Assembly (NCBI GenBank): GCA_008360975.2
Contig: CM039193.1
Coordinates: 12,080,501-12,144,500, forward strand
Reading direction: 5' to 3'
Source of the DNA: Lichenostomus cassidix
Taxonomy: Eukaryota; Chordata; Aves; Passeriformes; Meliphagidae
DNA: 64,000 nt
Numbering within the stretch: the first letter of the stretch is position 1; the number at the start of each line of letters is the position of its first letter. Below the pieces are notes generated by a model. The model saw only the letters and a list, made by a program, of their open reading frames with translations, searched no databases and was not told where the DNA came from. The translations under genes and the position numbers were made by a program. Shown one piece after another: positions 23,701 through 38,399 of this stretch.

Positions 23701-25262
23701 TGGGAAAAAAATCCCAACCTTAAAAAAGACTGATACAGGATAAGCAAACATAGTCAGTATTATTTCAGGTATTTCTGTTCATTGCTCAGTGTGGTCTGGT
23801 CCAGAAATTTCTGTGTTCCAGTCAGTCCTTCAACCAGTTGCTAACAATCCCTACTGTAACAGTAAAGGGAATTTGATTGTGCTTAGTCTGCGGGTAAAAA
23901 ATTCCTTTTCATAAAACACTTCTCACTATGTAATGTGACAGAACTCATGGTCTAGTTTCTGGATAATAATGATAAAACACAGCTGTTGCTGACTTTGAAA
24001 TTATTGTTAAAATATCGGAAGTTATTTTTTGAAAAAAGCAAAATTGTAATTAAATGAGTCAAAGGTCTGCTGAAAACTAGTGAGTAAATATAAAAGGTTT
24101 CAGCACCTAGAGTTTAGTTTTAAAACAGTATGAAATCAAAACATCTGGATATTGTGATAAATATTCCTTATCCTTTTTCATCAAAGAAACAGTTCTCAGA
24201 AACCATATGCTTGACCTAGTAGATTCAAAGGTGTTTCACTAGCTTGATGAAACAAAACTTCCAGGCTTCACTAGAGCTGGGAGTATGGGTACTGGGGAGC
24301 GGGGGATACAGTTTTTCTGTGTTTTGTTTTAATACTTAATAAATATCTGCATTGCATCCAGCTTCTGCCTTTTAGCTGAGCTTTGGGCATCTCATAAGCT
24401 ATCAACTCTGTATGGCATCTGTCTGGGTTTTTTGCTCTCTAAATTGCTCATCTTTGACTTCTGCAGACTGGAAACTAAATCCCAGCTATAATTATGTGTG
24501 ACTTCTTATCTTTGGTTGGCAGTGGAAGACAACACAGCTGGATAAATAAGAATCATGTATTCTCTGACTTCTCTTGTTTCCTGAATCTTCCTGGCCTGGT
24601 AGAAAATGCAGAGCTCCGTTAAATGACATTTCATACTTATTTGAAGTGCATGAAGATTAATCTTGTGGTGAACCTGTGAAATGACACGAGGGAGGGCTTG
24701 CCATTTGCAAACCCAAAACCTGAATATAGAGCAGAATGCAATCACTGACATGAGAGAGTGAAACCCTAATATACATAAATGTAATTCCTGCACAACATTT
24801 CACCTTTTATCCTCACCGTATCGACTGTCTGGGGATAGTACTTGCTTGCTGAAGATGGGCTTTGAAAAATCTGAAGTATAGGCTTTCAACACAAAATACA
24901 AGTTTCTCTTCCTGACAGTCTCATTAATTACAAAAGTTCATATCAAGTGCCAAAGTACAATTTCCAACATGGACTAATTAGTTATGCTTTTAGTTAGAGC
25001 TAAGTTTCTTAATTGAAGTGAACCTATCTGAGCAGAAAAAAGAACAGCGTTTAATTCACTAATGTGCTAATTGTTAGCTTTTCAACTTGTGAAAAGAGAG
25101 TTTATATTCACACACTTGGTGATTATAATGATGGTGAGAGAAAACCATGTATGCACACATATTTATGTATGACATCATTATGTATACTTGTTTCAGGATC
25201 AAGCTAATGTTATTTGGTACTGTTGATCAAAACTGAGCTTTTCTTTTCATTTTGCTTTATAG

Positions 25263-25325
25263 AAAAAACGGAAACAGAGTACTCAAGATGAAGATACAAT
25301 CAGTATCTGCAGCCTGGACTCAAGT
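25263..25325 (+). CDS. ARHGEF3: ARHGEF3 long-isoform exon with basic cluster
   Basis: This exon is 63 bp (21 codons), phase 0 at both ends, between acceptor ...TTGCTTTATAG and donor GTGAGT. It reads KKRKQSTQDEDTISICSLD followed by two serines. Joined to the shared exon it gives ...SICSLDSS-EPSNKRV. The layout matches the long N-terminus of NET1, where a KRKRR-type basic cluster and a DDD...SLSSLD stretch precede EPSNKRV. KKRK is a candidate monopartite nuclear-localisation signal. In NET1 the N-terminal signals hold the protein in the nucleus, so isoform-dependent localisation of ARHGEF3 is a reasonable inference but not shown here. The serine/threonine-rich acidic segment could be phosphorylated. 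The exon is absent from transcripts starting at the CpG island downstream. Confidence 0.92.
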
Positions 25326-28300
25326 GTGAGTAATTTCTCTTTTTTTTTGGCCATCCCATCCACTTAAACTAAAATTTGGCTGTTAATGGCATTCTGAAAT
25401 AAACCTGTTCCATCTTCTCAGCTGTATTGTTTTCATACATAACATGAATAGCTCATTATGAAAAAATAAGTTTGTTATATTACTGCTCTCATTTTATGTA
25501 ATGAAACTTTTAAAAGAAAAATGAAGTCATAATAGTAGTTTATTGTAAAGCAGTGAATCTCTTATTAGTAAATAATTATTGTGATAAAAGGGCTTTGTGA
25601 ATGCAGGATTTAAATGCAGACCTTTTGTACTGTTGCATGGGTGTATGAGAAATTCCATTTCAGTTGTCAGTGGTAGTTAATGTAACCTACCATTAGATAT
25701 ATAAGAACCAAACTCTTTCTGTTGATTATAGTGGATGTTGAATTGAAGTATTAACAAGGGTAATTATGCAGTAAACAGCAATGTGTGTTGTTTTTCCAGT
25801 ACACTTGTGACATAAAGGTACACTTGCAGTTATTATTTCAAATCCGTGGAACTAAAATAGATGTAGGAAAATTTATCATTCCTTCTGTTCAGTGTTTTTG
25901 TCAATATTTGCAGTGTTTTATTTACAGTCAGTTGTTGAGACAGTTTTCCTTTTCTGTAGACCTCTCATGTACTACAGAGAGAACAAGTAATGGAAAAAAT
26001 AGAGAATAAGCACTGCTTGTTTTAACCATTTTATTTATTAATGGGTGTCAAACCTAGTGCTGTGGTTTCTTTAATAATCAGATGTTAATTTGGGTTTGAA
26101 GTATACCTGTTCTTTGAAGAATTAATTACATTTAAGGGCTTACCTGCCTGGATGGCTGCAGAAAAATGCAAGCTCTTGTGGGCTCTTCAAGCTGGGTAGA
26201 ATCCAGCACTATTCTGGAAATCATAAACCCACAGTAGCCTGACCTTGTCTGTGAGGTAATACTTCAGTTAGTTAATCCCATCAGACCTTACATTGGGCCC
26301 AACTTCAAAGGAATTGTTTTTCCTTTAAAGGAGTTTGAAAGGAGTTGTTGTTCTTCAGGGAAATTTGAAAATTGTTGACTATTTATTATTATTTTGGACA
26401 AATTGATAGATTTTTAGATGCTTAATTCTGATCTGGGATGGAAAATGCTGGGTTTAACTATTTTTATCTTTCTGCAAAGAGTATGTATTATTCTTCTATC
26501 ATTAAGACAATTAGGTAAAATTCTCTTGTGCAGAATCTGTTATACTGCTGTAGAAATACTTGGATGAATGTAACTTCTGTATTGGCTAATAACTAAAGAT
26601 TTAAATACTGCTTGAAAGGGACAGTTTCTGCTAACAGAAGAACTCCTGGAGGAGGGTGATCTAATGTGATCTTACCTCTGAATTTGCCCCATGGAAATAC
26701 AGACAGAGCACTGAGCAAAGTGAGGTTTGTGGTTTACTGATGAGCAATAGATACAGCAATAAAAACAGCAATGTCCTTAATTTGCAGTTATTAAATACTA
26801 CTTCAAGTTTATACAATGTTATTTCCTTGATACTCCTTTTCTGTGTAACCATTATTATTGGCAAGACAAAAATGAATTGGAGAGACAATAAAGCAATTAA
26901 CTAAATATTTCTGAGCTGATCTATAAGACAATGACTAATAAAACTATTGAATTTGGATTTTCATTAAAAGACTTGTAAATCCCTACTTTACAGGGATCTT
27001 GTCAATAAAATGTGTGAAGAACTGTTAATAAAACTGTTCCCACTGTCATCAATGCAGAACTTTACTGTTTAAATTTAAATTCGTGCTGGAGTCTGTATTA
27101 GAAAATAGGGGTGAGAAATAAATGGGTGAAGAAGTTTGAACCTTTCCTTACAGTGCTTCAGAATCACTCAGGTCAACAGGGTGGGGAATATCCCATGAGG
27201 ATATAAAAGGTATGCATTGTATCTTGAAGAAGGATCAGTTTATTTAAATGTACAATTGATATAAATACCAGTTGATTTATCTTTTTTTGCTTGGGGTAAC
27301 TTCAAGCCTGTCACTCCTTTTTTTTTCCTATTACCAGGAAGTGCTGATTAATTTGTGCTGTACGGACTATATTGTCTCTTGTGTCTTTGAAAGTTACTTT
27401 GCCCTGAACTCTTATACATGCCAATACTACAGGTTCTTGTTCACCAGGTGATACATTCTGTGCCCTCACCACTGGCAGGAGGTGCTGTTAAGGCCATTTT
27501 ATATCTGGCTGTGACAGGAGACTTAAACTGTCCTGCTGACTGACTTGGGGAGGGAAGGTGCCTTTGGTTAAGAAAATGAGCCTGGTATGTGACTTCAGAG
27601 CAACACCCTCAGGTTTTTTAGCTTCAGGTGATGGTTCAAGTGTGCCCATCAAAACTGGTGCTGTTGACATTAAAACAAGTTGGGCAGGAAGAGTTCAGAC
27701 TTTCTCATGACTTGTGTTCCTGCCAATTAGATTATCATCTCCCTGGTAAAGGAGAATTATCACCTTTGTGAGCCTCCTGGACATGGCAAATAAATTTTTG
27801 TTTTTTCCTTTCACAACATATGTTGCTGATGGATAATGATAGAGACAGTGCTGAGTATGCATCTAGACTGAATACCAAGTGTCTCATGTCATTAGAAAAT
27901 ATTGGAGCGTCTTCTAGTTGCACTGTGGAATGTTGTAGCACAAAAGGGATGGTTGGAATCCAGGAGTCCATGGCTAAATACTTATCTCTAGAGGCATTTT
28001 GTTCCCCGTGTGTGCTTAAATGCTATTTATATTGAGGAGAGATGTGTCTTTTTGTGTCTTGGGTTTTGATTTTAGAGAGCCAAAGCTGACATTATAGGTA
28101 ATACAAGATTTTTGTTACAAACCAGAGAGTTGGCTGCCTTTTGTTCTCATTTTTGTGACGGCAAATTTCAAAAAGAAGGAAAATGTCAAAAATAATAGTA
28201 CATACCTCACAGAAACCAGCTGTGGTGATGTTATGCAAGGTCACTTTACCTTTCTGTGCTGTTCTCCACTCTTTACGTACAAAGTAACTTATTCCCAAAA

Positions 28301-31300
28301 ATGGAGAGTGGGCTGAAGAGAGGGGTGAGGAGAAGTATGTAGAGCAGTCAGAAGTTTGGAACAGTTTCTGTTTAAGAAACAGTCAAATATACTGTAACTT
28401 AGATAAACTGACATCAAATATACTGTGAACAAAATGGTGTGTAATTAGTTCTATGAGAAATGGTCCATGTAAGGTTATTCCTTCTCATGTGATTAAGGGC
28501 ACAAAATACAGCTGTTTGTAGCTTCCCACCAAAACAAAAGGGATGCCATTTCACCTACCACACAGTGGCACAATTCTGGCACAGGGTCTTGTGGATACCA
28601 GAAGTTTTGCAGGAGTTCAAAAAACAAATTAAGTAAATTCATGGAACAAGAATCCTTCAAGAGCTATTAGACAGAGTGAAGCCATCTGTCTGAGGAAGCC
28701 CTTGAACTTGCATATTTCTAAGTCTGAGAGAGCAAACTACGTGTCTGTCACTAAGTGTTTACTCTGCTTTCACACACTTCCATGGTCAGCTTTTTTTTAC
28801 CATTGCTAGGAAAATGATGCTGGCCTGAGATCCATCCTTGGCCTGTCTTGGCCATTCTGAGGAGATTTTGATTAGCCCAATGCAATACCTTCTTTTCCTC
28901 CAAACAATGACAGGTTTGAAATTACTTAATAAGGGCTCTACGCTTAATTGGAGTATTTGGATTATAGCACAATGTAAATAATTAAATGTTCAGGTTCCTT
29001 TGTCTAGCAACCCTCTTACGCCCTTGAAAAGATGTGCCAGATTGCTTATATGTATATCTTCAATGAATTAATTTATTTTCCAAGGCTAAGAATATAAAAA
29101 TTTGAATGCATGTGTTCCCTATTAGGAATTTAGATTTTAACTGGGATAATGATAAATCATTACATTTTTGCAGATAATAAATCTCTCAGACTGTATATAA
29201 TATAATAATATTGGTTATTTTTCAATAAATATTGTGTATATTTAAAAAATAAACATACTAGGCTCTCCTGTGCAGCACCCTGTCTGGTTTGCATGATTAG
29301 GTGAATGACTCCTGGTCTGATTGGTTCCCCAGCTCCCTTAGCTGCTGATGGAAAAAGCACATGGTGCATTCACTCTGTGCTGACTTTGCAGGCATCACCT
29401 CGGGGATGTACCTCTTTTTGTACTTGGCAATGGAAGATCTGGCCATCTTTACTGTCCAACGTTTCCAATTTGTGCAAATGTCTCTGTTGGCCACCTTTGT
29501 CCAGGAAAGGATGGGGGATGGCAAAGAAAGAGGGTATTAACTGTTTAGTGATTGGATTGCTTCATGCACCTTGGATAGCAACATCCATGTGGATTTCATG
29601 CCAATTGCATCATCATGTGTCTACAATTCTTTTACAAAAATAGATTTAAGATTTTTTTCTATGACTGACCATTACCAGACACACCTCTCTTTTCCAAGGG
29701 AATCAGTCATATTGACAAAATTTCCTTTCACAGGAAACACTGCTTGGGGCTTTGCTGACTCAGGGCAAGGACTGGTAACCTAAGCACGTTATATGATCTT
29801 TGTATTTGTTTAGTGATCTGGACTGGTGTTGATGCTTCAGGAGTTGATAAACTGGCTTATTAAACTGACTGGTTGGACTTGGCTCATTTTACTGCCAGCT
29901 TAAAGAAGTGGATTTGCAAATCCCCTCAATGTCAAATAGTTTGTGATAACTTGTGACAGATGTGGCCAGCAGACTGTGAGGGCTGAGTGCATGAATGTAT
30001 GAGGCCACTGCAGTCGGAAGTTTGTATTTAAAGGGAAATGTGCAAATTATCTGACATGGTTTTGTTCATGTTGGCCTCCACTGGAAGGCTGAACTCAGTC
30101 AATGGACTTCAGTCTATCCAGTTAACTCAGCCAGTGGTGTTTTATGCTTGTACTCTTAAAATGGTGATAGCTTCTCAATTTGCGTACTCATATTGATTCA
30201 CAGACGTTATGTAATTAACATGGTTTACATAAACTTCATCTTTTATTGGTGTCCCTTTAAAGGCTGGGGAACTGGGACAGAGAAACTGAGACAGTTTGAA
30301 AGATCATAGAGGGCAAAGTACTTTTTTTTGTGTTTAAAACACCTCCATGAGCTCTGCTCTGTATTCCCCCTGTTGCAGACAGTCTCTCCTTTGTTAAATT
30401 CTGAGCGGCTTCTGGATTATTTCTGTCTGTGCTTTTGCTCCTAACTGCTGCTGTGACTTTTGTTCTTTCCTCATACCCTGGCTTTGAAACTGGTTCTTCA
30501 TTCAGTGCAATCTTCTCATGAGTCTGATGCAGTGGAGGGTGTGCTCCTTACTCGGGGACAGGCAGCTGGTTCTTTAGCTGTATTCCATAACTATTAAATA
30601 TAGTTAACACATCACACTGAGCAAAGTGGTGGTAAACACTGCTATCTGGAGATTATTGCACAGAGCACTCAGCAAGGTACTTCAAAGCAATAAATTTTTA
30701 ATGGCTATCATAAAAGGGATAACTGCAAAGTAGTTGAAATCTTGTAATGGTGATGATACCGTGTGCCTCAAATGTCTGAACTCTGTAAAACCATACGTAA
30801 CTCAGGAGGTATCCAGAAAAAAAAGCTGGTAAAACCTAATACAAAACTTGGACTTTTCAGAATGAAGTTATACTTGAGCAAAGTTCCATCCAGAAAAAGA
30901 ATCAGGGCAATGGCTGCAGTTCTTCTCTGCAATTGGTTGTGTGCAGATTTGTTGCATGCAGAAGTTGCTGTTATTGTTATGTTGAGGAGAAGGAACATAT
31001 AACAAATATGTGATGTAAAGCAGTTTCATAAAGAAGGGAAAATTTCAGATTTTTTGCTATATAGAACAGTTATTACTGAAAATTAAACTCTTCCAAATAG
31101 TCACTTACCACTGAGTGAACTGGAAATGTCTTACTGCTTATCTGTCTACTTGCAAGTGAATAAAATATGTCCCAGTATAAAATACACACAAAAAGGTAGC
31201 CAGACTTAAGCTACATTTACATACACTACATCAGGGTTCATTAATTTTGATTGCTTTTAGTGCAAAGTGATCATTTATTATGTATTTAATAGTCAATATA

Positions 31301-32350
31301 GCTGAAACATTATTTGACCTAATTAAACTTAATTATAAACTCAATTATATTTGATTGCAAAGGTATGGTGAGCTAGCTTTTTAAGCTTACAGAGGATTAC
31401 TTCTACATCAGCTTATCAGAGCCAAGATAATTAAAATATATATTGTGTCTGGGTCTTTTTATTTCTATAAACTGTGGTCTGTTGCATGTTCACAGTATAA
31501 AAGGTCTTCAGCTTGCCCAGTAAGGTGTATACAATATGTTTGAATTATTCATGACCTTTGAATATTGCTGTGTAGTAGGGTGGTCAGTGCTCATCTGGAT
31601 TCAGACTTCATTATACAGTGACTGTTCTTAATCCATTATTAATCCCTCATATGATTGTCATAGACTACACACTGTCTGCATTATTTGGAGTAAAGTCCTG
31701 TGTCTTAAGGCTCTGTTTGGTTTTTCTCTTGCTATTTCTCATTACACAAGGCCTATAAATGCTCTGTTGGAAATATGTGTAAATTGCTGGTCAGGCTCCA
31801 TTTTTTCCCCCCTGCATTCTAGTATGATCTCAGAGTTCCTGTGCAGTTTTACAATACAATTACTCTTTATTTACGTGAACAACTTCTCAGAATTTGGCTA
31901 ATTGTTCCAGTAAATCTCATGGATTATTTTGGTGAAGACAGCAAATGTGTGACGAACTTCGACATCTTCAGTGGAAATCTGCCTGTACAAATATGCCAAA
32001 CCTTTGGAAACACAGACCAAATTGTCTTAAAATGTACTTGTGCAAATGGGAACTGACTAAGAAAATGTTCTCTTGTACATATTCACCCAGTTTCTAGAAA
32101 TGGAAGGTGGTCTGTATATACCATAAATGAAGTATGATTGTTAAAACGATCTTTTTTATGGTTTAGCTCCAACTATAACTGTATCTGACTTGCTGGCATC
32201 TATATGTCTGCTCATATTTAAGTTCATGTGCAAGGCATAATTTGATACAGCATCATCAATTTGTCGAATATGCCTTTTCCTCTGCTTTGAGATTCTTTAT
32301 TTATACAATTCTTGGCATTCTGCCGTCTTTGAGGGGGAAGCAAAGCATGG

Positions 32351-32401
32351 TTTTGTTGGGGGACTTGTTGGGGAACTTTTGTTGGGGAACTTGTTGGTTC
32401 C
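32351..32401. repeat. Nested tandem repeat, about 26-bp unit
   Basis: A unit made of TTTTGTTGGGGGAC plus TTGTTGGGGAAC is repeated once with small changes and ends in TTGTTGGTTCC. Each unit is itself a diverged doublet of a TTGTTGGGGAAC-like motif. The + strand is G-rich in short runs. Confidence 0.85.
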
Positions 32402-35400
32402 TAGAAAATGGTTTTTCTTCTAATTTCTTTTTCCTGATGAAGCATGCTCAGTATTACTGTTCTGAAACTGAAATACGCATAACTGTGGAGCAAGAAAGAT
32501 GTGATAAACCCCAAATCTGATGATTTTCAGATGCTGCAAAGCTATCCCTTATACTTTCACCATGGGGTTTATTTGTTGATGAAGTCTTAGATTGTGATAG
32601 TCTTGGGAACTGTGGAAGGCTTCTAATACAAATCTGGAAACAGATTATACCAGTTCTTAGACTAGGTGGGTTTTGGTGAGATGCCAATTTTTTTCCCATG
32701 GCTGTACTGACAAAAGGGAAGAAAATGAGCTAAGATTTTGACTCCAAGTCAGAAATGTTTCACTGAAAATATCCACTCAGTCTGTGTACTTTGCTCCCAA
32801 CAGTTGCAAATTACTTCAGTGAGAAATATATGAGGCAAAAGAGACTTTTATCTTCAGAAATATGAAGATTTAGTTATTCTCATGATATTTGCACATAACA
32901 TTGTTTGTCTCTCTCAGTCAAAAGTAGTGTACATAAGTCTGTGTTCTGTTTCAAAGAATTGGTTTGGATAGTAATAGCAGTGTAATAGATGATATTCTAC
33001 CATAACAAAAAATGGCAATTGAAGTTTGGATGCAGTTTAAATTACTTTTGGGTTACAGAAACAGCCTTGACATTTGCTTATTTTCCACATGTAAAATTGG
33101 GAGCATTTGTGAACTGAAATTAGCCAGATGTTATTGGCAGCTATGAAGTTGCATGTCCATTAAGCAATGCATGTGGTGGTTGGTTTGATGAAGATTTACA
33201 GAGGAGGTTTTCATAATGAAATTGAATTAAGTAATGAGTTATTCTAATTTCGTTTATTTAGAGGTCAAAATAAAACCCAATATTAGTTCTATAGTGATAA
33301 ATTTTGTATAATACAATTAATTCTCTAAAATTAAGTTTTATACATCATTATTGGTAACTGTATTTTATATTGAATTTATAATATGGACTTTGCAGATTTA
33401 ATTTGGAAGAAAAATGAAGGCACCATGTAAACAATGTGCTGTGCGTGGCCTGTAGCCACAGAGTTGAGGTTTTTCAAGGTATGTTCAATTTTTGATTGAA
33501 GCAGTCTACCTATATTTATTCTATTGCAGGAGGAAGGGATGGCCCATTCATCCTCAAATAATATCCACTGGGAGTGTTTGACACAGTCCAGTGCTTACTG
33601 AAGTCTCGAGTAGAAGCCAAGTCAGGATTTGATTGAATTAGTATGGCTGTGTATTTAAAGTCCATAAATTTTTGCAATGCCAGCTACACTTTGGCTATGC
33701 CTCTAGAAGTGACCAACCATAAGAGGAAATTAAGTTTGTACATAAATACAGCAGGATGCCTCTGTATATCATAGCATTAGGACAGGCCTTATGAGGGCAT
33801 TGTCCCATCCATCTCTTGGTGGTTGAATTAAATGATAATAAAATTATGAATTACAGATAGTTTTGCATAGTTTTTTTAGAAGCATATACTACTTTTGCAG
33901 GCAATCCAGTCTCGAGCTTCTCTATTGTTAACAAGGTTTCCTAGCCACAAACCAGTTTATGGCATTGTCTGATACCACATGTGAGCATTCAGATCAGTGT
34001 AAAACTATAAAATTCCCCTGTGCAGGTATGGGCAGGGGATCCTATACTATACTTTTTATTGTAGCCGTGACCTATAGATAACCAGCTCTATCAGATGATG
34101 CCTTTTCCTTAGGCAGGTCAGAGGAGGTATTTTTGTTTCACCAAAAGTTAAGTTGAAGTAATTTTTTTCAATATATTGACCTGATTTTCATTAAATAATG
34201 GATAATATCTGCCCCTATCTTTTGAAGAAACCTCTTATACTAGGCTTTGTATTTTTTAAAACGAGCTGCTTCTTAGCAGGAAAATCATTATTCAGTAAGT
34301 TCTTAAACAAGAGCTTAGCAACAAGAAGAACAAAGACAAGTTTACTGCTGAAAATTTTCTAATAGGTACTTTCTAATTTTAGCAGGGGAAAGTAGTTTTA
34401 AAAAAAAGTGATAAGAAGTTTCACTCAGATGTTTGTGGTTACATGGTCTATTTGGCTTGTATGTATTCCATCATGAGCCTTAAGTTTTCTGTGTATGGTT
34501 CACTGAATCATTGAACTTTTCTCTTGATCAGATCCTTATCTGAAAAATGTAACTAATTATGTATGTTTGTTTTCCTAACCTGCTTTGGGACCAAAATGCA
34601 GAAATTCCTGGAGTGGTGTTCTGTGCTGCCATTGCTGTGGCTGCAGTTGGCAGGTACATCCCAATGCAAGCTGTCAGCCAAGGCCACTCCAGTGCAGAAC
34701 AGTGTAGGGAGACATAAGCAGGTGAATCTTAGACAAGTGTAACATGGTGTGTCATGTTACAAGTTTCAGAACTTTTCTCTGGGATAATCTTAGAATGCTG
34801 TGGTAATGCTATGATAATCCTAGAAAATCATCTCGGCATGGCAGTGATTTCTCAATTCATTTGGTAGCCTTTAGGTCCTCTTATCTCTTAGGGAAATATT
34901 TTTATTACTGTTTCTAGCATTCTGCTATCACTGTAAATCTGTAATGGGGACAGCTGAAGGGTATCTGCTTACAGCTGCTGGCTCTGTTAAGCACCTGCAG
35001 CCTGGTCCCTTTCCATGGTGTGCAAAGCAGCCAGCAGGGGAAAGCCCCCAGCAAATAGAAGCTCAACAAATGTTTCTAAATGCTCTTAGAGTATTTTACA
35101 GAAAACCATAATATGTTGTTTTTCACAAGTGTATGAATGTGTTTGTCAATAGAATATTAGTGTCAGCTCTACTTCTGATGAACAAAACTGCAGAAAAAAG
35201 AGAATTAAAACTCGCAGAGTAATACTCCTGGGGGTTAAGCTACACCCACTAACATACAGGAGTCAGAACCAAAAAGGTTTTGTAAAGTCATCCCACCTAG
35301 ATGAGGACAGAACACCTCTAATGTCTGTCTGAGATATTTACTGTTACAGAGTTGTGAGAGCATTGTTGTACTGGAATATGTTGTTTACACTGTTATTTAT

Positions 35401-38399
35401 TGTATGGATTGTGTTATTTCTGGGAGGTTTCTTGTTTCATATTCTGGTGTTTCTTGCTTACAGAATGTTAGCTGTGCTTCTTTGTGGCTTTTTTCTTTTG
35501 TACCATCACTTCTCAGACTTCCTGCACAATGACTTCCTGCACACTGTGTGAAATGTGCTCTGAATTCAAGCAGTTTGATGTTTGAAGACACTTTCGGTTT
35601 TAGACTAGAACCTCTGACCTGAATTAGCAGCTTTTTATGTCCTTTTTTTGCTTACATGAAGTTTTTAACAATTATGATAATGATAATAAACTTGATGCCC
35701 ATATCTATGTGGAATTGGCTGAGGAAGTGATGTGGAGGCTGGGTTTGACACTGCCTGAAGTTGAAAGTCTGTTTGTGGTTACAGAACATATTTCTCATGA
35801 ACTTCATGTATCACTTACCCATTCTCTGGTTTGATTTTGTTGATTATAAGATGCTGATGAGCTTATTTTTCCTTAGTGGTACTAAGAAAATGTATTCATC
35901 AAATCTAAAGGAATACGGAAATGTTATTGAAATGGAAACTACTATTCTTGTATTCATTTATGATGTAACTGAAATTGAGCTTAGTCTGGTCATAGAATTT
36001 CATGACCTGCTGTGGCTGAAGTCTTTTGATGCAGAATGCATAGCTGTAGAATAACCAAAGTAAAAGCAGTGTCAGGAAGTACTTCAGTACAAATTTGTTA
36101 AAATCAGTTTACTGCATGAAGTCAATGCAATGGTGTTTTGCCATATAGTAAGAAGAGAAAAAAAACCCAAACCCCAAAATGATTAGAGCCCTTAGAGCAT
36201 AGCTAAATTTCTCTACGATTGATCTGATTTCTCTCTGCCAGAATACTTTCTAGCCAGCACCTGCATCAAATTCTCACTTGACTATTCTGCACACAAGGTT
36301 TTAAAATGTCATTTACAGAAGTTCCAAACTACACTGCCTGGTCAAAGAGACAGCTAATATTTGTTCCCATTCTCATTGATCATTCCTCTACCTTGTTTTT
36401 TTAAATTCAGTGATTTTTCTGAATGGAATCTTGAGTCATGGGTAGGATTAGATGCCTAACTGCTGGAAGCTTTTCCCTAACTCCTAAGGAAGTTAAGATA
36501 GTTTGCCTCAGGAAAAATAATTTTCCCTGTGGCATCCTGGCAGGGAGACTTTTTCATTCCTGTGTCTGGGGATATGACATGATATGATATGAATGAATGT
36601 TCCCTTCCATTAAATGAGATGCCTTGTTTCCAAAGTAATTTCTTTAGCAGCAATAGTATAGCTATTCTCTGATTCACCTTTTAGTATCCATTGTTTACAT
36701 TAGCAGAAAACGTAAATAATGTCAACATACTAATAATTTTTCATACATAAGTTAAGCAATGATTTATCTCTTGCTGGATATATTTTCTCACATTTGTCAG
36801 TTCTTAGTGCTCTTTAAAAATAACTTCCTCTTTGTGGTGTTCATTTAAGTAGGCTAAAAAACCCTCTAAAATGAGAGATATGGATTAGGATATCTTATAA
36901 AGTAATTCTTAACATTAAACAGACCACAGAGTTGTAAATATACAAGTACTGGATGGATTTACCGGTAAAGCTCTCATCTTCTAGTGACCTTAGTTTAAGA
37001 AGCAAAGAATTGGTGCACTCAGCAGCATTCAGGTTTTTTTCTTGTATCCTGGTGTGTGAGGTAATTGCAGGAGGTAAACCTATATGCAAGTGGGAAAGGG
37101 AGAGTTGATAAAGACTTTATAAAACAGTTGCTGTAGTATATGTAGGTATAGCTACACTGGTAATGAAGCTATGACAGATTTAATTTTGCCTTGCATCATT
37201 TTCCACTTCTCAGAAGTAACTCTGCAATAATAAGCTAAAATTTCCCATTGGGTAAAGAAAAAGGAAATGGAAGAAGGAACAAATTGTTAGTGGCAACATT
37301 AACATCTTTCGTCTGTTAAAGGATCATCAGAAAAGCAAAAATGTTGTATCTCTTCCATGTGGAAGATTCTATATGGAAAAAGTAGGTCTTATCCTTGGGG
37401 ATTACAACAGCTAATGAAGGAACCCTTTATTGTTCTCAGATTACTGTCATTTCCTGATATGGAAACAGTTTGAGCCAGCCAAGCTTGCACTTGTGAGTTT
37501 GGAATGGCATCACCTGAATACTGCTTCAATGGCTTCTTTATCCTTTATAGAACTATTATTAATAACTACTTGATGCTTATGTATAGCAAAACTGAATCAA
37601 CATGAACTCTGTGAAGCTGCAAATGGGTGCAAGTTCCCCTGTGGGCAGCAGTCACTGGCACTCTTAGGTTCTGGAAGGTATTTATGTCATGTAGCTGTAA
37701 ATTTACAGAAGTAATTTGTGCTGATTTGTTTACATACATCATTTGTGAAGGAATCAGCTGCTGCTCTGCAAATACTCTGTCAGGCCAGTCAAAGCAGAAC
37801 CCAGTACTAAAAATATTCATGTAAGATCTGCTGTTACTTAACAGCAAAAATAAATGGAAGGAAATGCCCCAGAAATAACTGGGGATTTTTTTTTAGTCTA
37901 TACCCCTCCAAAGATTGTTCTTTAAAATAAGGAAGTTAAATATCTGGCCTCATCTATGGGAAGGTGGCTTGTGCTGAGCACTAAGAGGTGATCAAGAAGA
38001 AAGGTTACAGAAATGACATTCCTGTCATGAGTCAATGAATCCATGGAGTTGACACATTCCTGACCCTGGCTTTCCAGCTGAATTAGTAGTTGAAATGCTG
38101 ATACAGTGTACTGAGAGGTTCCAGCTGAGACTGCTTGTAACAGCCACATGAATCATATGGCTTTAGACAGAGTATTTAAAATAATTCTAAGACAAAAAAA
38201 ACCCTAAAAATGACAAAGGCAATAGCCTTTGTTTATTAGGTAGGATAACTTCTCACTGTACCTGTTTGTTCAGGTAACAGCTTAGCAGCAGACTGAGACC
38301 CAGATGGTACCAGTGACTGCCAGAGGCACCCTCGTGTCTTTGTTAATTGCTATTTGCCTTTACTGTTTTACCTCTCCATGTTTTGTAGCAATAAAAGAG

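Larger units (their letters stand above)
8089..25262 (+). other. ARHGEF3: Intron between the two long-isoform exons
   Basis: The intron runs from donor GTAAGT to the acceptor ...TTTGCTTTATAG. It is AT-rich and has no recognised gene. It contains a run of 18 T (8256-8273), a purine-rich tract (about 9988-10205), the adjacent hairpins at 15075-15168, a run of 19 A (15836-15854), a CR1 copy (about 17590-17911) and a TG/TA microsatellite (20627-20718). A reading frame with a signal-peptide-like start (12131) is described under findings. Nothing else in this stretch is recognised. Confidence 0.75.

Noticed and set aside
28382..28423. Repeated word TCAAATATACTGT about 29 bp apart
   Set aside because: It is a short direct repeat without a surrounding structure, compatible with chance or a small local duplication.
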